A stretch of 51,175 nt of DNA from Acidobacteriota bacterium (GTDB lineage Bacteria; Acidobacteriota; Terriglobia; Acidiferrales; UBA7541): contig QHZD01000004.1 in the NCBI GenBank assembly GCA_003225315.1, forward strand, positions 1 through 51,175, written 5' to 3'. Each line of letters begins with the position of its first letter. Position 1 is the first letter of the stretch. Positions 9,362-18,038 of the stretch are shown here, piece by piece. The notes under the pieces are model-generated. The model made no database searches. It worked only from the letters and a program-made list of their open reading frames with translations, and was not told where the DNA came from. Position numbers and translations under genes: made by a program.

Positions 9362-10270
9362 TCAGGGAACGACGTTCTTAAATCGATCGAACATCAACTG
9401 TTTCTCAAGGAGCGGGCTGTCCAGATTGAGCTCCGCTTTTCCGCCCTCTCCAAAAACGTAAGGGAAACCCAGGGGGTCACGGGGAATGCCGCGGACTAGT
9501 CCTGCCTGAACCAAGTCGCTCATGCGAGACGGCCGTTTGCCATGCCTCTTGGCATACTCGTCGGCCAGCGCATCGAGTTGCTTGCAATCTTCCTTCACCG
9601 TAAGCAACTGCAAATGCATCAGCGCATTTTTTTTGACCGAGGGATCGGCACTGGTGTCGTAGATGTCCTTCCACAGGAACAAGGAAGTTTCAAACGATTC
9701 CCCTTCCGCCGCCACCTTGGCAGCCATGATTTTCATCCACACCAGGGCGTTTGGTTTCTTGCTTCCTTCCAGAAAAGCCGCCGAAGCCTTCTGGTAATCC
9801 TTCAAATCGAAGTAGTAAACGAATCCCAGGTCTTCATAGAGGCGCCAGTACTCCGGATTCGCCTGGATCCCGCGCTGAATCAATTGCACGGCCAGATCCG
9901 GCCTGCCCGCGCCGCCGGGTGCCGCCGGGCTGAGGAACATCGCGCCAAACCTGTAGGCGATCACCAGATTCGGATCGAGGGCCGTGGTGATATCCAGAAG
10001 CGGCCAGAGCAAGTCGAGATTCGCCTGGCCTCTTAAATGTTTGTTTCCGTAGTACTGCACGACGCGCGTCCAGTAAATGTCCGCCAGCAGCGGCGCGTAC
10101 TCCAGGCTCATCGCTTTAACGAGCTTTGGCGAACGCAGCAGGACCTCGTCACGCTCCTCGCTTATCGACGCGCGCTGTGCATCGATGCCGTGTTGCAGCC
10201 GCCATATGCCCGCAAATCCAAGCGGAACAACCAGCAAAAGCAGCCACGCGATGCTCTTCTCCGATTTCAT
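9362..10270 (-). CDS. Membrane-anchored TPR-like protein linked to ABC exporter genes
   Basis: A 302-residue protein with one N-terminal membrane helix (about residues 7-22, IAWLLLLVVPLGFAGI), then a helical, TPR-like extracytoplasmic part containing NPEYWRLYEDLGFVYYFDLK and repeated Ala/Leu-rich helices. The end has a conserved-looking segment, GIPRDPLGFPYVFGEGG, resembling the tail found in general-secretion pseudopilin-like or related acidobacterial hypotheticals. I do not recognise a named family. Its ATG (10268-10270) overlaps the stop of the ABC permease by ATGA, so it is translationally coupled to the permease and very likely works with it, perhaps as an accessory periplasmic or membrane subunit. 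The longer start at 10324 would overlap the permease by 58 nt and is unlikely. Confidence 0.7.
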   Translation of the reverse strand: MKSEKSIAWLLLLVVPLGFAGIWRLQHGIDAQRASISEERDEVLLRSPKLVKAMSLEYAPLLADIYWTRVVQYYGNKHLRGQANLDLLWPLLDITTALDPNLVIAYRFGAMFLSPAAPGGAGRPDLAVQLIQRGIQANPEYWRLYEDLGFVYYFDLKDYQKASAAFLEGSKKPNALVWMKIMAAKVAAEGESFETSLFLWKDIYDTSADPSVKKNALMHLQLLTVKEDCKQLDALADEYAKRHGKRPSRMSDLVQAGLVRGIPRDPLGFPYVFGEGGKAELNLDSPLLEKQLMFDRFKNVVP

Positions 10271-11043
10271 TTCAAGTTCCGTCGCGAAAACACTGCGGCC
10301 GCCGCCGTCAAAACGATGGTGCAATAAACCACGGCGTACAAAGTATTTTGCAGGATCAACGCTCCGGGAACCACTCGCCCGTGCGCGGCCATGGCCATCA
10401 CGTTGAAATTCTCAAAATTCGGAAGCAGGTAGGAGAGCCATTTCGTGAAGGCCGACATTGGCGGGCTCATCACTTCGATCGGTAAATTCCTCAGCTCCTG
10501 TACGTACAAGCCGGCGCTATACAGGCCCACGGTGAACAATATTGCCAGCAGTGGCGTCGTGAAGCAGGAAAACAGCAGCGCCAGCGCGACGATCAGCGCC
10601 AGCTTCAGCAATATGAAATACACCGCCACCAGCACCACGGTGTCGCTTCTCTCCAGCGAATGCTTCACGTAGAGCATCGCCAGCAGCAGCCCCATGGCCA
10701 TCGCTGCCGTGTTCACGGCCAGCGTCAGCACCAGACCGGCGAATTTCCCGAGCAGGAATTCGGATCGCCGCACCGGCTTCGCGAGCAGTGTGTAGAGCGT
10801 GCGCTTGTCCATTTCCTTGGAAACCAACGCGACACCGAGAAAAATGGAAATCAGCAGCCCGATCACCGAAATGGCGCTCAAGCCGAGGCTCACAATTACC
10901 GTTTGCTCGATCCCAATCGAAATCTGTCCCACGGCCACGGATGCGGCTATCATCAGCAGCGCGAAAAACACCAGGTTGTAAAGCACCCGGTCGCGCACTG
11001 CTTCGCGAAACGTGTTCAACGCCACGACGCCTGCGCGCCTCAT
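10267..11043 (-). CDS. ABC-2 type transporter permease
   Basis: A 258-residue integral membrane protein with about six hydrophobic segments. The N-terminal part, LNTFREAVRDRVLYNLVFFALL, is the typical entry of ABC-2 permeases (the NatB/NosY-like group), and VSKEMDKRTLYTLLAKPVRRSEFLLGK is the hallmark loop after the second segment, cut here into its recognisable pieces SKEMDKRT and LLAKPVRR. It pairs with the ATPase encoded just upstream (ATGA overlap at 11040-11043) and is followed by the TPR-like gene with another ATGA overlap, so the three form one operon. ABC-2 systems export small molecules, lipids or peptides, or drive membrane processes; the cargo here is not known. Confidence 0.82.
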   Translation of the reverse strand: MRRAGVVALNTFREAVRDRVLYNLVFFALLMIAASVAVGQISIGIEQTVIVSLGLSAISVIGLLISIFLGVALVSKEMDKRTLYTLLAKPVRRSEFLLGKFAGLVLTLAVNTAAMAMGLLLAMLYVKHSLERSDTVVLVAVYFILLKLALIVALALLFSCFTTPLLAILFTVGLYSAGLYVQELRNLPIEVMSPPMSAFTKWLSYLLPNFENFNVMAMAAHGRVVPGALILQNTLYAVVYCTIVLTAAAAVFSRRNLK

Positions 11044-11993
11044 TGCCCGCTCACCTCGACTGCCGCTCCCTGCGCACGGTCCGCCTCCACCAGATTCATG
11101 AAAAATTCTTCCAGCGTCGCTTTCACTTGCGACACCGATAGGATGTGCGCTCCCGCTCCTCGCAGTTGTTCGATCGCGGCGTACAACTCCTCCTCAGGCA
11201 CCTGCAGCCGGTAACAGTCGCCCGTGCGGGTTGCCTTGGAGAGCAGCGGCACATTGGCCGTCCCCGTCAACTCGAAAAGAATCTCCATTCCCAGCGTCTT
11301 CATGTCTACGAGGGTGCCCGGTGCGCCGACTCCTCGAAGTTTCCCCCCGACAATCACGCCCACGCGGTCGCACAAGGTCTCCGCGTCCGAGAGAATGTGG
11401 GTGGAAAACATCACTGTCTTCCCATCCTTTTTCAATTCCAGAATGATGTCGCGCACTTCGCGCCTGCCGACGGGGTCCAGCCCCGACATCGGCTCGTCCA
11501 GAATCACCACTTTCGGGTCGTGCAGGATTGCCTGAGCAAGCCCCACGCGCTGCAGCATCCCCTTGGAATATTTTCGCAGCTGTATCTTGCGCGCAGTTTC
11601 CAACCCTACCTTCCTCAGCATCCGATCGACGCGGTCTTTCCGGTCGGCCGCAGTCAGGTCGTGAAACCGGGCAAAATAGTCGAGCACTTCCGCCGCGGTC
11701 AGGTAGTCGTAGAAGTAGGGCTGCTCGGGCAGGTAACCGATGTCCCCGTGCATCTCCACGTCGCTGATAGGCTTGCCGAGGATTCGCGCGCTACCAGCCG
11801 TGGGAAAGATCAACCCCATCAGCAGCTTGATGGTCGTGGATTTACCGGCGCCGTTCGGCCCGATAAAGCCAAACACGTCGCCCATTTCCACCTGCATGCT
11901 TAGCCCTTCGAGCGAGGTTCTCTTCTTAAGGTGCAAGAAGCCGAAGGGATATTCTTTGGTCAGATTCTCAATTTCAATCGCTGGGTCTGGCAT
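11040..11993 (-). CDS. ABC transporter ATP-binding protein
   Basis: A 317-residue cytoplasmic ATPase of the ABC-2/NatA group. Walker A is GPNGAGKST (residues 45-53), the Q-loop region is IGYLPEQPYFYDYLT, the signature is YSKGMLQRVGLAQ, Walker B is VVILDEPMSGLDP, and the switch histidine is in MFSTHILSD. The C-terminal roughly 90 residues form the extra domain usual in NatA-like ATPases. It energises the permease downstream (ATGA overlap). The radical SAM gene lies 105 bp upstream in the same direction, so joint transcription is possible. The start ATG at 11993 fits the family start (PAIEIENLTKEY). Confidence 0.9.
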   Translation of the reverse strand: MPDPAIEIENLTKEYPFGFLHLKKRTSLEGLSMQVEMGDVFGFIGPNGAGKSTTIKLLMGLIFPTAGSARILGKPISDVEMHGDIGYLPEQPYFYDYLTAAEVLDYFARFHDLTAADRKDRVDRMLRKVGLETARKIQLRKYSKGMLQRVGLAQAILHDPKVVILDEPMSGLDPVGRREVRDIILELKKDGKTVMFSTHILSDAETLCDRVGVIVGGKLRGVGAPGTLVDMKTLGMEILFELTGTANVPLLSKATRTGDCYRLQVPEEELYAAIEQLRGAGAHILSVSQVKATLEEFFMNLVEADRAQGAAVEVSGQ

Positions 11994-12098
11994 GTATTCA
12001 TTGTTCGCAAGTCGGAGGTGACCGTCAATGTTTCAGCACAAACATGTGCACGGAATGAAAATACAAAGAAGGCGACAGCTAGATCAAGTAAGCCGAAA

Positions 12099-13175
12099 TC
12101 AGGAGTCGCCGCGCGCATGTCCGATCTGCACCAGCTCTTCTTGCGGGGTTGCCGGTGGCGTTATCGGCATAGGGCTCAAGTTTTGTGGGTCCCGCCAATT
12201 ATCCAGCATTCCTACCTGCTGCACGCACGAAACGGTGCATCGCGGCGCGCAAAACTTCTTGGTGGAATACTCCCGGTGCCGCATTTCCGGCGTGTATTGC
12301 GACAACGGAATCCCCGGATATCCGCGCTGTTGCGAGCACCAGTGCACCAGACCATCCTCGCAAATATACAGATACCGCGAGCCTGAACGGCACCGCCAGT
12401 TGTGTTCCTTTCCTCGCGCTACGTTGTGCTGAAACTCGTTGAATCGCGAGAATGAGCGCTTTCCCAGCGCCATGACTTCCTCGAAGATTTCCTGTTCATG
12501 CGGACCGAGCGGTTTCAATTGCCCATTGTTATCGTGAATGATCCCCACAGTACTGGTGAAGCCCAACTCCACCGCGCGGTGCGCGATCTTCAGCGCATCG
12601 TCAGGATCTTTCACTCCGCTGCCCAGCACGGAATTGATATTCACCTGAAACACCGCGTACTGCGACAGCATCACCAGCCGACCATCCAGCGTTTTCAAGC
12701 TCTTTTTGGAAACCTCGTCCGGCACCACGTTATCGATGCTGATCTGCAGGTGTTCCAGCCCCGACTCATTCAGCCGCTCAATGCGTTCTTTGTTCAGATA
12801 GAAACCGTTGGTGATCAACCCGGCGATCATGCCCCGCCGCCGGATGTGCCGGATCACCTTATCCAACTCCGGGTGCATCAGCGGTTCGCCTCCGCTGATG
12901 GTAATGATCGAAGTCCCCATTCCGGCTAGAATATCCAGACGCTTCTTCATTTCTTCCAGCGGCACTGGCTTTGAAGAATCATCGAATTCGTTGCAGTAGG
13001 TGCATGCCAGATTGCACTGCCGCATGGGGATGATATGCACCAGGATGGGATGTTTCGTCGAGACGAGCGCCTTCCCGATCATTTTCAGCTCGCGCACACG
13101 CGTCCTCAGGAACCGCAGCCGTCTGCGCAGCCGTGTTTTCGCACTCGCCCGCGCCACTCTTGTCTCTTCAGTCAT
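12099..13175 (-). CDS. Radical SAM protein with cysteine-rich C-terminus
   Basis: A 358-residue enzyme. The radical SAM [4Fe-4S] site is CNLACTYC (C54, C58, C61), followed by a SAM-contact motif [12 protein letters not shown]. The last third has seven cysteines (in [28 protein letters not shown]), a pattern like the SPASM or twitch auxiliary cluster regions of peptide- and lipid-modifying radical SAM enzymes. The N-terminus is very basic ([16 protein letters not shown]), which may bind membranes or nucleic acid. The reaction is unknown; no precursor peptide is obvious next to it. The ABC ATPase starts 105 bp downstream in the same direction. The start at 13175 overlaps nothing, and a 224-bp gap separates it from the divergent permease. 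Confidence 0.83.
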   Translation of the reverse strand: MTEETRVARASAKTRLRRRLRFLRTRVRELKMIGKALVSTKHPILVHIIPMRQCNLACTYCNEFDDSSKPVPLEEMKKRLDILAGMGTSIITISGGEPLMHPELDKVIRHIRRRGMIAGLITNGFYLNKERIERLNESGLEHLQISIDNVVPDEVSKKSLKTLDGRLVMLSQYAVFQVNINSVLGSGVKDPDDALKIAHRAVELGFTSTVGIIHDNNGQLKPLGPHEQEIFEEVMALGKRSFSRFNEFQHNVARGKEHNWRCRSGSRYLYICEDGLVHWCSQQRGYPGIPLSQYTPEMRHREYSTKKFCAPRCTVSCVQQVGMLDNWRDPQNLSPMPITPPATPQEELVQIGHARGDS

Positions 13176-13399
13176 GAATGAAACGGAATCCCCAGCCAGT
13201 AATTATACACGACCGTCCAGACGCGGACCGGCATTTGGGGCGGAATTGTCACCTTACCCGGGGCCTTGAATCGGAACTAAACCCCGATGGCTACGTAATA
13301 ATCTGTAAGCGGAGTCGGCCTCGCCTAACCATCGGGGCTCCTCCGTCGTCTATCCTGCAAGGGTCGGCGAAGACGAAGCGGTTGCCATACGAGGTGCCG

Positions 13400-15835
13400 A
13401 TGCAATCTCTGGCCTCTGATTTGCGCTACGCCGCCCGCGAACTCCGGAAGCGGCCGGGCTTTACGCTGACCGCAGTTCTCTCCCTGGCCCTGGGAATTGG
13501 TGCCACTAGCGCCGTTTTCAGCGTCATTTACGCCGTCCTGATTGACCCATTCCCCTACCCAGGCTCCGACCGCATTGTGGAGGTTCGGCTTGTGGACAAG
13601 AGTGGCAGCGATCGCCACTACATCGGCTTCACCGGCCCGCAAATCGATCAGCTCCGCCAGGCCAAGTCCCTCGAAGACATCACCGCCATGGATTGGTGGA
13701 ACCTGACCACCACGGACGGCGACCTGCCCGAAGACGTGCAGGCCATGTACATTTCGCCAAACGCACCGAGTCACTGGGGCATTCGCGCGCTGAAGGGGCG
13801 CTGGCTGATTCCTTCCGACGCTCCACCGGGACAATCTCCGCAGCCCGTCGTGGTGTTGACCTACCAGTTTTGGCAACGCTACTTTATGGGCGATCCCAAC
13901 GTCGTCGGCCGCACCATGCAGCTGGTGCACAAGCCCTACCAGATCGTTGGCGTGATGCCGCCGCGTTTTAAGTGGGGCGCCGCGGACATTTATGTTCCGC
14001 TAAAGGTTACACAGGACCCAAACATCCATTTTGCCGCTTCGTTCAAACTCCGCCCTGGGGTGAAGCCTACGCAAGCAAGCGCGGAGTTGCAGCCCATTCT
14101 GGAGCAATTTGCTAAGCAGTCTCCAACAGAATATCCGGACGGCTTCAGGGTGAAAATGCCCAGCATTGTCGACGTATATGCCAGGCCGCTTGGAGCTACG
14201 CTTTATCTCCTGCTGGGCGCGGTGGCTTCGCTCCTGCTGATCGGTTGCGCCAATGTTTCTATCTTGCTTCTGGCACGAGGCACCGAACGGCAGCACGAAC
14301 TCGCCGTGCGGGCGGCCATTGGCGCCGGACGCTGGCGACTGATACGTCAGCTGCTTACGGAGTCTCTAGCCATCGCCGCGGCCGGAGCTACACTCGGCGT
14401 GCTGCTAGCCTGGAGGGGACTCGCGTTCATCGTGGCGCGGCTTCCGGAGTTTTCTTTCCCTGCGGAATCCGTAATAAAAATGAATGTGCCGGTGCTGCTG
14501 TTCAGCGTAGCGTTGGCGTCCACCAGCGCGATTGTGTTTGGACTCTTGCCGGCGCTGCAACTTTCGCGGCCAGAGATTGCGCGGCTGATGCAGAGCAGCA
14601 CCCGCCGCGTCGCCGGAAGCGTGCTTGCCAAACGCGCCCACGGCACGTTGGTCGCTGCGCAGGTCGCGCTTACCCTGCTGTTGCTCACCGCAGCGGGCGC
14701 CGCGGGCAAAGGCTTCGTCCTCCTGTTGCACGCCGATCTGGGCTACGACCCGCACAACACCATGTCCGTGCCCATTCCCGTGCATGAAAACACGCATGTA
14801 ACCTGGAAGGAGCGCGCCGAATACTTCGAGCAGATTCGCGCTAGAATCGCGGCGATGTCCCCAGTGGTGGCCGCGGGCATCTCCACCAACGCCACGCCGC
14901 CCTCGAGCGGCTGGCCTCAGCCGATTGAAATCCTCGGCAGCACGGCGGCGGAAAAGCCCGAAGTACGCGTGAACTTCGTCAGTCCGGAATATTTCCCGCT
15001 GCTGCGTATTCCGCTTGCGCAGGGCCGCTTGTGGGATCACGCGGAAACCATGCGCGGCGCGCTGCTCGCCGTCATCAATCAAACGATGGCCCGCCAGTAT
15101 TGGCCAAATGGCGACGCCATTAACCATCAGATCCGAATTCCTTCGCTGAAGGACCAGCCGCCTTATCAGCGTGCCGTTCCCGGAAGTGATGGGTGGATGC
15201 AAATTATCGGCATTGTGGCTGACACTCGGGATGACGGCCTGCGAAACGCGGTCAAACCCGCGGTTTACGTGCCTTTTACCGCGCAGATGTGGATGTTTAC
15301 GCAAATCCTGGTGCGCGCGCGGACCGCGCCGCTTTCGCTTTTGCGCGACATTCGCGCGCAGCTTGTGCAGCTCGATCCGGAACAACAGACCATGCGCGTT
15401 CGCGACCTCGACGCCTGGATTACCGGCCAGCAGGAGTATGCCCAACAGCGCCTCGTCGCCACGCTATTCGGAATCTTCTCCATCCTCGCACTGGCCCTTG
15501 CTGCCGTCGGACTTTACAGCGTGGTGTCCTACGGCGTCGCGACGCGCACCAACGAATTTGGCATTCGCATGGCTCTCGGCGCGAAAGCCGCCGATGTATT
15601 TCGCATTGTCTTGTTTTCCACGGCGGTGAACGTGGGTGGCGGGCTGGCGGCTGGCCTTCTCCTCAGCATCGCGTTCGACAAACTTGCCACAAAGTGGGTC
15701 ATGGAAAGTTCGCGCGACCCGTTCATCCTCGCTGGCGTGACCCTGCTACTGATCGTCGCGGCGGCCTTGGCTTGCCTCGTCCCGGCCCGCCGCGCCGCCT
15801 CTGTCGATCCCATGGAAGCGCTACGCTACGAGTAG
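13400..15835 (+). CDS. MacB/FtsX-like orphan ABC permease of the acidobacterial duplicated type (ADOP)
   Basis: An 811-residue inner-membrane protein with the opening DLRYAARELRKRPGFTLTAV typical of acidobacterial ADOP permeases. The layout is a membrane helix at about 20-45, a periplasmic MacB-type domain, three helices, a linker, a second periplasmic domain and three more helices, ending in ARRAASVDPMEALRYE, the usual FtsX/MacB permease tail. It thus holds two MacB-like halves, and no ATPase gene is next to it. Its cargo is unknown; the family is heavily amplified in Acidobacteriota, and a role in export or envelope transport is inferred. The frame is open from 13178, but ATG 13400 has GAGG 5 nt before it (13391-13394). 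Confidence 0.9.
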   Translation: MQSLASDLRYAARELRKRPGFTLTAVLSLALGIGATSAVFSVIYAVLIDPFPYPGSDRIVEVRLVDKSGSDRHYIGFTGPQIDQLRQAKSLEDITAMDWWNLTTTDGDLPEDVQAMYISPNAPSHWGIRALKGRWLIPSDAPPGQSPQPVVVLTYQFWQRYFMGDPNVVGRTMQLVHKPYQIVGVMPPRFKWGAADIYVPLKVTQDPNIHFAASFKLRPGVKPTQASAELQPILEQFAKQSPTEYPDGFRVKMPSIVDVYARPLGATLYLLLGAVASLLLIGCANVSILLLARGTERQHELAVRAAIGAGRWRLIRQLLTESLAIAAAGATLGVLLAWRGLAFIVARLPEFSFPAESVIKMNVPVLLFSVALASTSAIVFGLLPALQLSRPEIARLMQSSTRRVAGSVLAKRAHGTLVAAQVALTLLLLTAAGAAGKGFVLLLHADLGYDPHNTMSVPIPVHENTHVTWKERAEYFEQIRARIAAMSPVVAAGISTNATPPSSGWPQPIEILGSTAAEKPEVRVNFVSPEYFPLLRIPLAQGRLWDHAETMRGALLAVINQTMARQYWPNGDAINHQIRIPSLKDQPPYQRAVPGSDGWMQIIGIVADTRDDGLRNAVKPAVYVPFTAQMWMFTQILVRARTAPLSLLRDIRAQLVQLDPEQQTMRVRDLDAWITGQQEYAQQRLVATLFGIFSILALALAAVGLYSVVSYGVATRTNEFGIRMALGAKAADVFRIVLFSTAVNVGGGLAAGLLLSIAFDKLATKWVMESSRDPFILAGVTLLLIVAAALACLVPARRAASVDPMEALRYE

Positions 15836-15848
15836 CCAGCGCGCACCC

Positions 15849-16844
15849 TTACTGTGGTTTCGGGAGTGCCGCCATGGCTTCTCGAAACGAAGCCAGATTA
15901 GTCTTATCCACTACGGCCGTGCCGGTATCCACTCCGCTCGGCAAGGGGGATGCCGGAGCCGTGCGCCAGTCCTTAAATTCCTTCACCGCGTTGTGGTGCA
16001 AGTCGTCCAGGAATTTCAGCCCATAGTAGCTCATCACATAGGGTTTCTGAGCGATCGTCGACGAGATTGCGCCTTTCTCAATTAGGTCCAACGTCTTCGG
16101 ATCCTTGTCAAACGCCACGATCGGCAGTTTGCCTGCCATGTTGAACCGCTCCAAGGCGTCCGCGGCTCCGGGCCCTCCCGCCGCTTCCAGGCAAACGATC
16201 CCGTCTATTTTTTCTTTCTTCAGGATTAGGTCGGAGATCTGGTCGAACGCGTTTCGCCAATCCCCTTTGTCATCCAGAATCTTCGTCAGCTTCAGCGCGG
16301 GGAAATTCTTCAGTGCATCCGCCACGCCCGCCAGGCGATCGTCCAAATTGCGCTGTCCCGGAATCGTGATCACCACGATGTTTCCTTTTGGAGCCAGCGC
16401 CGCCATTCGCCTCACGCTCTCTCTCCCGGCCCGCACGTTATCCGTCCCGATATACAGCAGCCTCTTCGACTCCGGCACGTCCGCATCCACGCAAATCACC
16501 GGAATCCCTGCTGCCACCGCTTTGTCGATGTCCGCCCGGAAAAAATCCGTTCGCGCCGCGGACAGGCAGATTCCGGAAGGCTGCTTGTCCACAAGGTCCC
16601 GGAACATGGTCGCCTCTGCGCCGGGGTCATAAGTCTCCGGACCGATCAGTTCAGCCCTCACGCCCAGCGCCTTGGCCGCGTCGAGAAAGCCTGCTTGCGC
16701 TTCCTGCCAGTACGGCAAATTGATGTTCGTCGCCACAAAGTAGTACTTCTCGGTTTCCGCGTGGTATGGCTTCGCGCAAGACCCAATGACCGCCGCCACC
16801 AGGAGAAGAAGAAAAGATGCCAGGGCTACTGCATTTTTCCTCAT
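15849..16844 (-). CDS. Sugar-type periplasmic binding lipoprotein (RbsB-like)
   Basis: A 331-residue lipoprotein: the signal peptide ends at a lipobox (VIGSC, lipidated Cys23). The rest has the two-lobed type I periplasmic binding fold of ribose/LacI-like proteins, with YYFVATNINLPYWQEAQAGF near the start, PVICVDADVPES and the hinge segments VAFDKDP and IAQKPYVMSYYGLK. Such proteins bind sugars or related small molecules and pass them to an ABC importer or a receptor. Here no permease or ATPase gene is adjacent, so it is an orphan or works with components elsewhere. It converges with the ADOP permease (13 bp between stops). The start at 16844 has GGAG a short way upstream (AAAGGAGAATTTC before the ATG). 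Confidence 0.85.
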   Translation of the reverse strand: MRKNAVALASFLLLLVAAVIGSCAKPYHAETEKYYFVATNINLPYWQEAQAGFLDAAKALGVRAELIGPETYDPGAEATMFRDLVDKQPSGICLSAARTDFFRADIDKAVAAGIPVICVDADVPESKRLLYIGTDNVRAGRESVRRMAALAPKGNIVVITIPGQRNLDDRLAGVADALKNFPALKLTKILDDKGDWRNAFDQISDLILKKEKIDGIVCLEAAGGPGAADALERFNMAGKLPIVAFDKDPKTLDLIEKGAISSTIAQKPYVMSYYGLKFLDDLHHNAVKEFKDWRTAPASPLPSGVDTGTAVVDKTNLASFREAMAALPKPQ

Positions 16845-17085
16845 TGAAATTCTCCTTTCGCATTCCGTCCGGCCTTCGGGAACTGAATTCCTCGTACCGA
16901 TGGCATTCTGATTGTTAGGGAATCCTCCATGCTGTTTTCCCGGAGGCTGATTTGCAGCCGGATTCTAACACCACCCGGTCCCGTCAACGTATTCTTTTGA
17001 TTTAGGGAGAGCCCGCCCACCTGTTCTCAGCCGACGGTTCAGGCGGAAACGCCACGCTTCGCGAGTTGCAACTTGGGGAGTTTTT

Positions 17086-17265
17086 TTAGGAACGCTTGCG
17101 CAACTCTTCGGCAGGAACCGCAACGACTCGGCCGTCACGCCAGATATACATTGGCAACCCTTCGCGGGCGTGTTCCTCAATAGCATTCTCGACCGCCGCC
17201 CTAAGCGCCAGCAAGGCACGCTCAGAAAAAGGCAATTCAAGTACGTTTCGAGGAGGCTCAATCAT
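17086..17265 (-). CDS. Small conserved-looking hypothetical protein (59 aa)
   Basis: A short gene on the minus strand. The translation starts MIEPPRNVLELPFSERALLA, continues with an amphipathic helix LRAAVENAIEEHAREG and ends in LPMYIWRDGRVVAVPAEELR. The C-terminal pattern W-x-D-G-x-V-V-x-x-P-x-E-E-L resembles small proteins I associate with Acidobacteriota and other soil bacteria, some of which sit next to toxin or other small-protein genes; no partner gene is visible here. A ribosome site CGGAG lies 6 nt before the ATG (17263-17265). The codon bias and clean stop support a real gene. Function unknown. Confidence 0.6.
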   Translation of the reverse strand: MIEPPRNVLELPFSERALLALRAAVENAIEEHAREGLPMYIWRDGRVVAVPAEELRKRS

Positions 17266-17347
17266 GTTGCTCCGTTGCTCTTTACGAAGTCATTGTAACT
17301 CTTTGTGTCAGTTACGTGGAGAGCTTTGTCCTCGTTTCAATCCAAAC

Positions 17348-17902
17348 ATGCCATCATGTGGCATGCATACAAAATCCAAAATCGTCTGTGCTGGAACCTT
17401 CTATCTATTCGCACTCATTCAAGTGGCTGCCGCCGCGCCACCGCCAGACCGTTGCGAGTATCCTCCGGGCCTGCATGATGAAATCTCAAAAAAATATCCC
17501 GGCACCCACTTGGTCGGTTTGGCGGATCTCGAGGAATACGACAGAAAGCTGTACCGAAAAGACCACGGCACGCGGTGCCCTGGCCTGGTCCACGTTAACT
17601 TTTATGGTGACGGGAAGCCAACGTACGCCCTTGTCTTGATTGCGGGAGAGAACCCGAAGCGAAGAGCGCAACTCGTTGTGGCGCACCAAGTTGGCAACGA
17701 TTGGGAGATTCGCTCATTGGAGACGACAGACGGAACGCCCGTGGTCTGGCGTCAAGGGCCCGGTAAGTATGATGGTATGTACGAGGAGGAACAGCAGATT
17801 CTGGCGAGAAACCCAGTCATTGTCTTTTGCGGTTATGGGTCATGGGCGATACTCTATGCGTGGACGGGCGCCGAGGTAAAGAAGATCTGGCTTTCGGATT
17901 AG
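17348..17902 (+). CDS. Exported hypothetical protein
   Basis: A protein of about 184 residues whose N-terminus is a signal peptide (KIVCAGTFYLFALIQVAAAA), so it is probably periplasmic or secreted. The mature part contains two cysteines in the first third (CEYPPG and TRCPGLVHVNFYGDG) and a C-terminal segment VIVFCGYGSWAILYAWTG. FYGDGKPTYALVLI resembles a beta-rich FG-GAP-like or nuclease inhibitor-like region seen in small secreted proteins, but I do not recognise the family. The start could also be ATG 17363; neither has a clear ribosome site. Frames upstream of 17348 overlap the 59-residue gene on the other strand and are not supported. Confidence 0.55.
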   Translation: MPSCGMHTKSKIVCAGTFYLFALIQVAAAAPPPDRCEYPPGLHDEISKKYPGTHLVGLADLEEYDRKLYRKDHGTRCPGLVHVNFYGDGKPTYALVLIAGENPKRRAQLVVAHQVGNDWEIRSLETTDGTPVVWRQGPGKYDGMYEEEQQILARNPVIVFCGYGSWAILYAWTGAEVKKIWLSD

Positions 17903-18010
17903 CGCCTGTTCAAGGCGGCGACTCCCGCCTGGGGATTTCCTTCCCATCAGTGGGATTCCACCTTTCATTTCTGTCATCTCGTTGTATCCAAGCCACTTAC
18001 CAGTAATCAC

Positions 18011-18038
18011 TTGACAAATCTCAAGAATATAGTATAAT
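18011..18038 (+). promoter_or_regulatory. Strong sigma-70-type promoter before the fumC leader
   Basis: A perfect TTGACA (18011-18016) and a perfect TATAAT (18033-18038) are separated by 16 bp. A 5-bp inverted repeat, CTTGA-N6-TCAAG (18010-18025), overlaps the -35 box and could be a repressor or activator site. Transcription would start near 18045. This is the best promoter match I find in the window, about 400 bp upstream of fumC. Confidence 0.65.

Noticed and set aside
18010-18025. A HAIR (HspR) operator reading of CTTGA-N6-TCAAG
   Set aside because: The canonical HAIR is CTTGAGT-N7-ACTCAAG, a longer spacer between half-sites; only the outer bases match.
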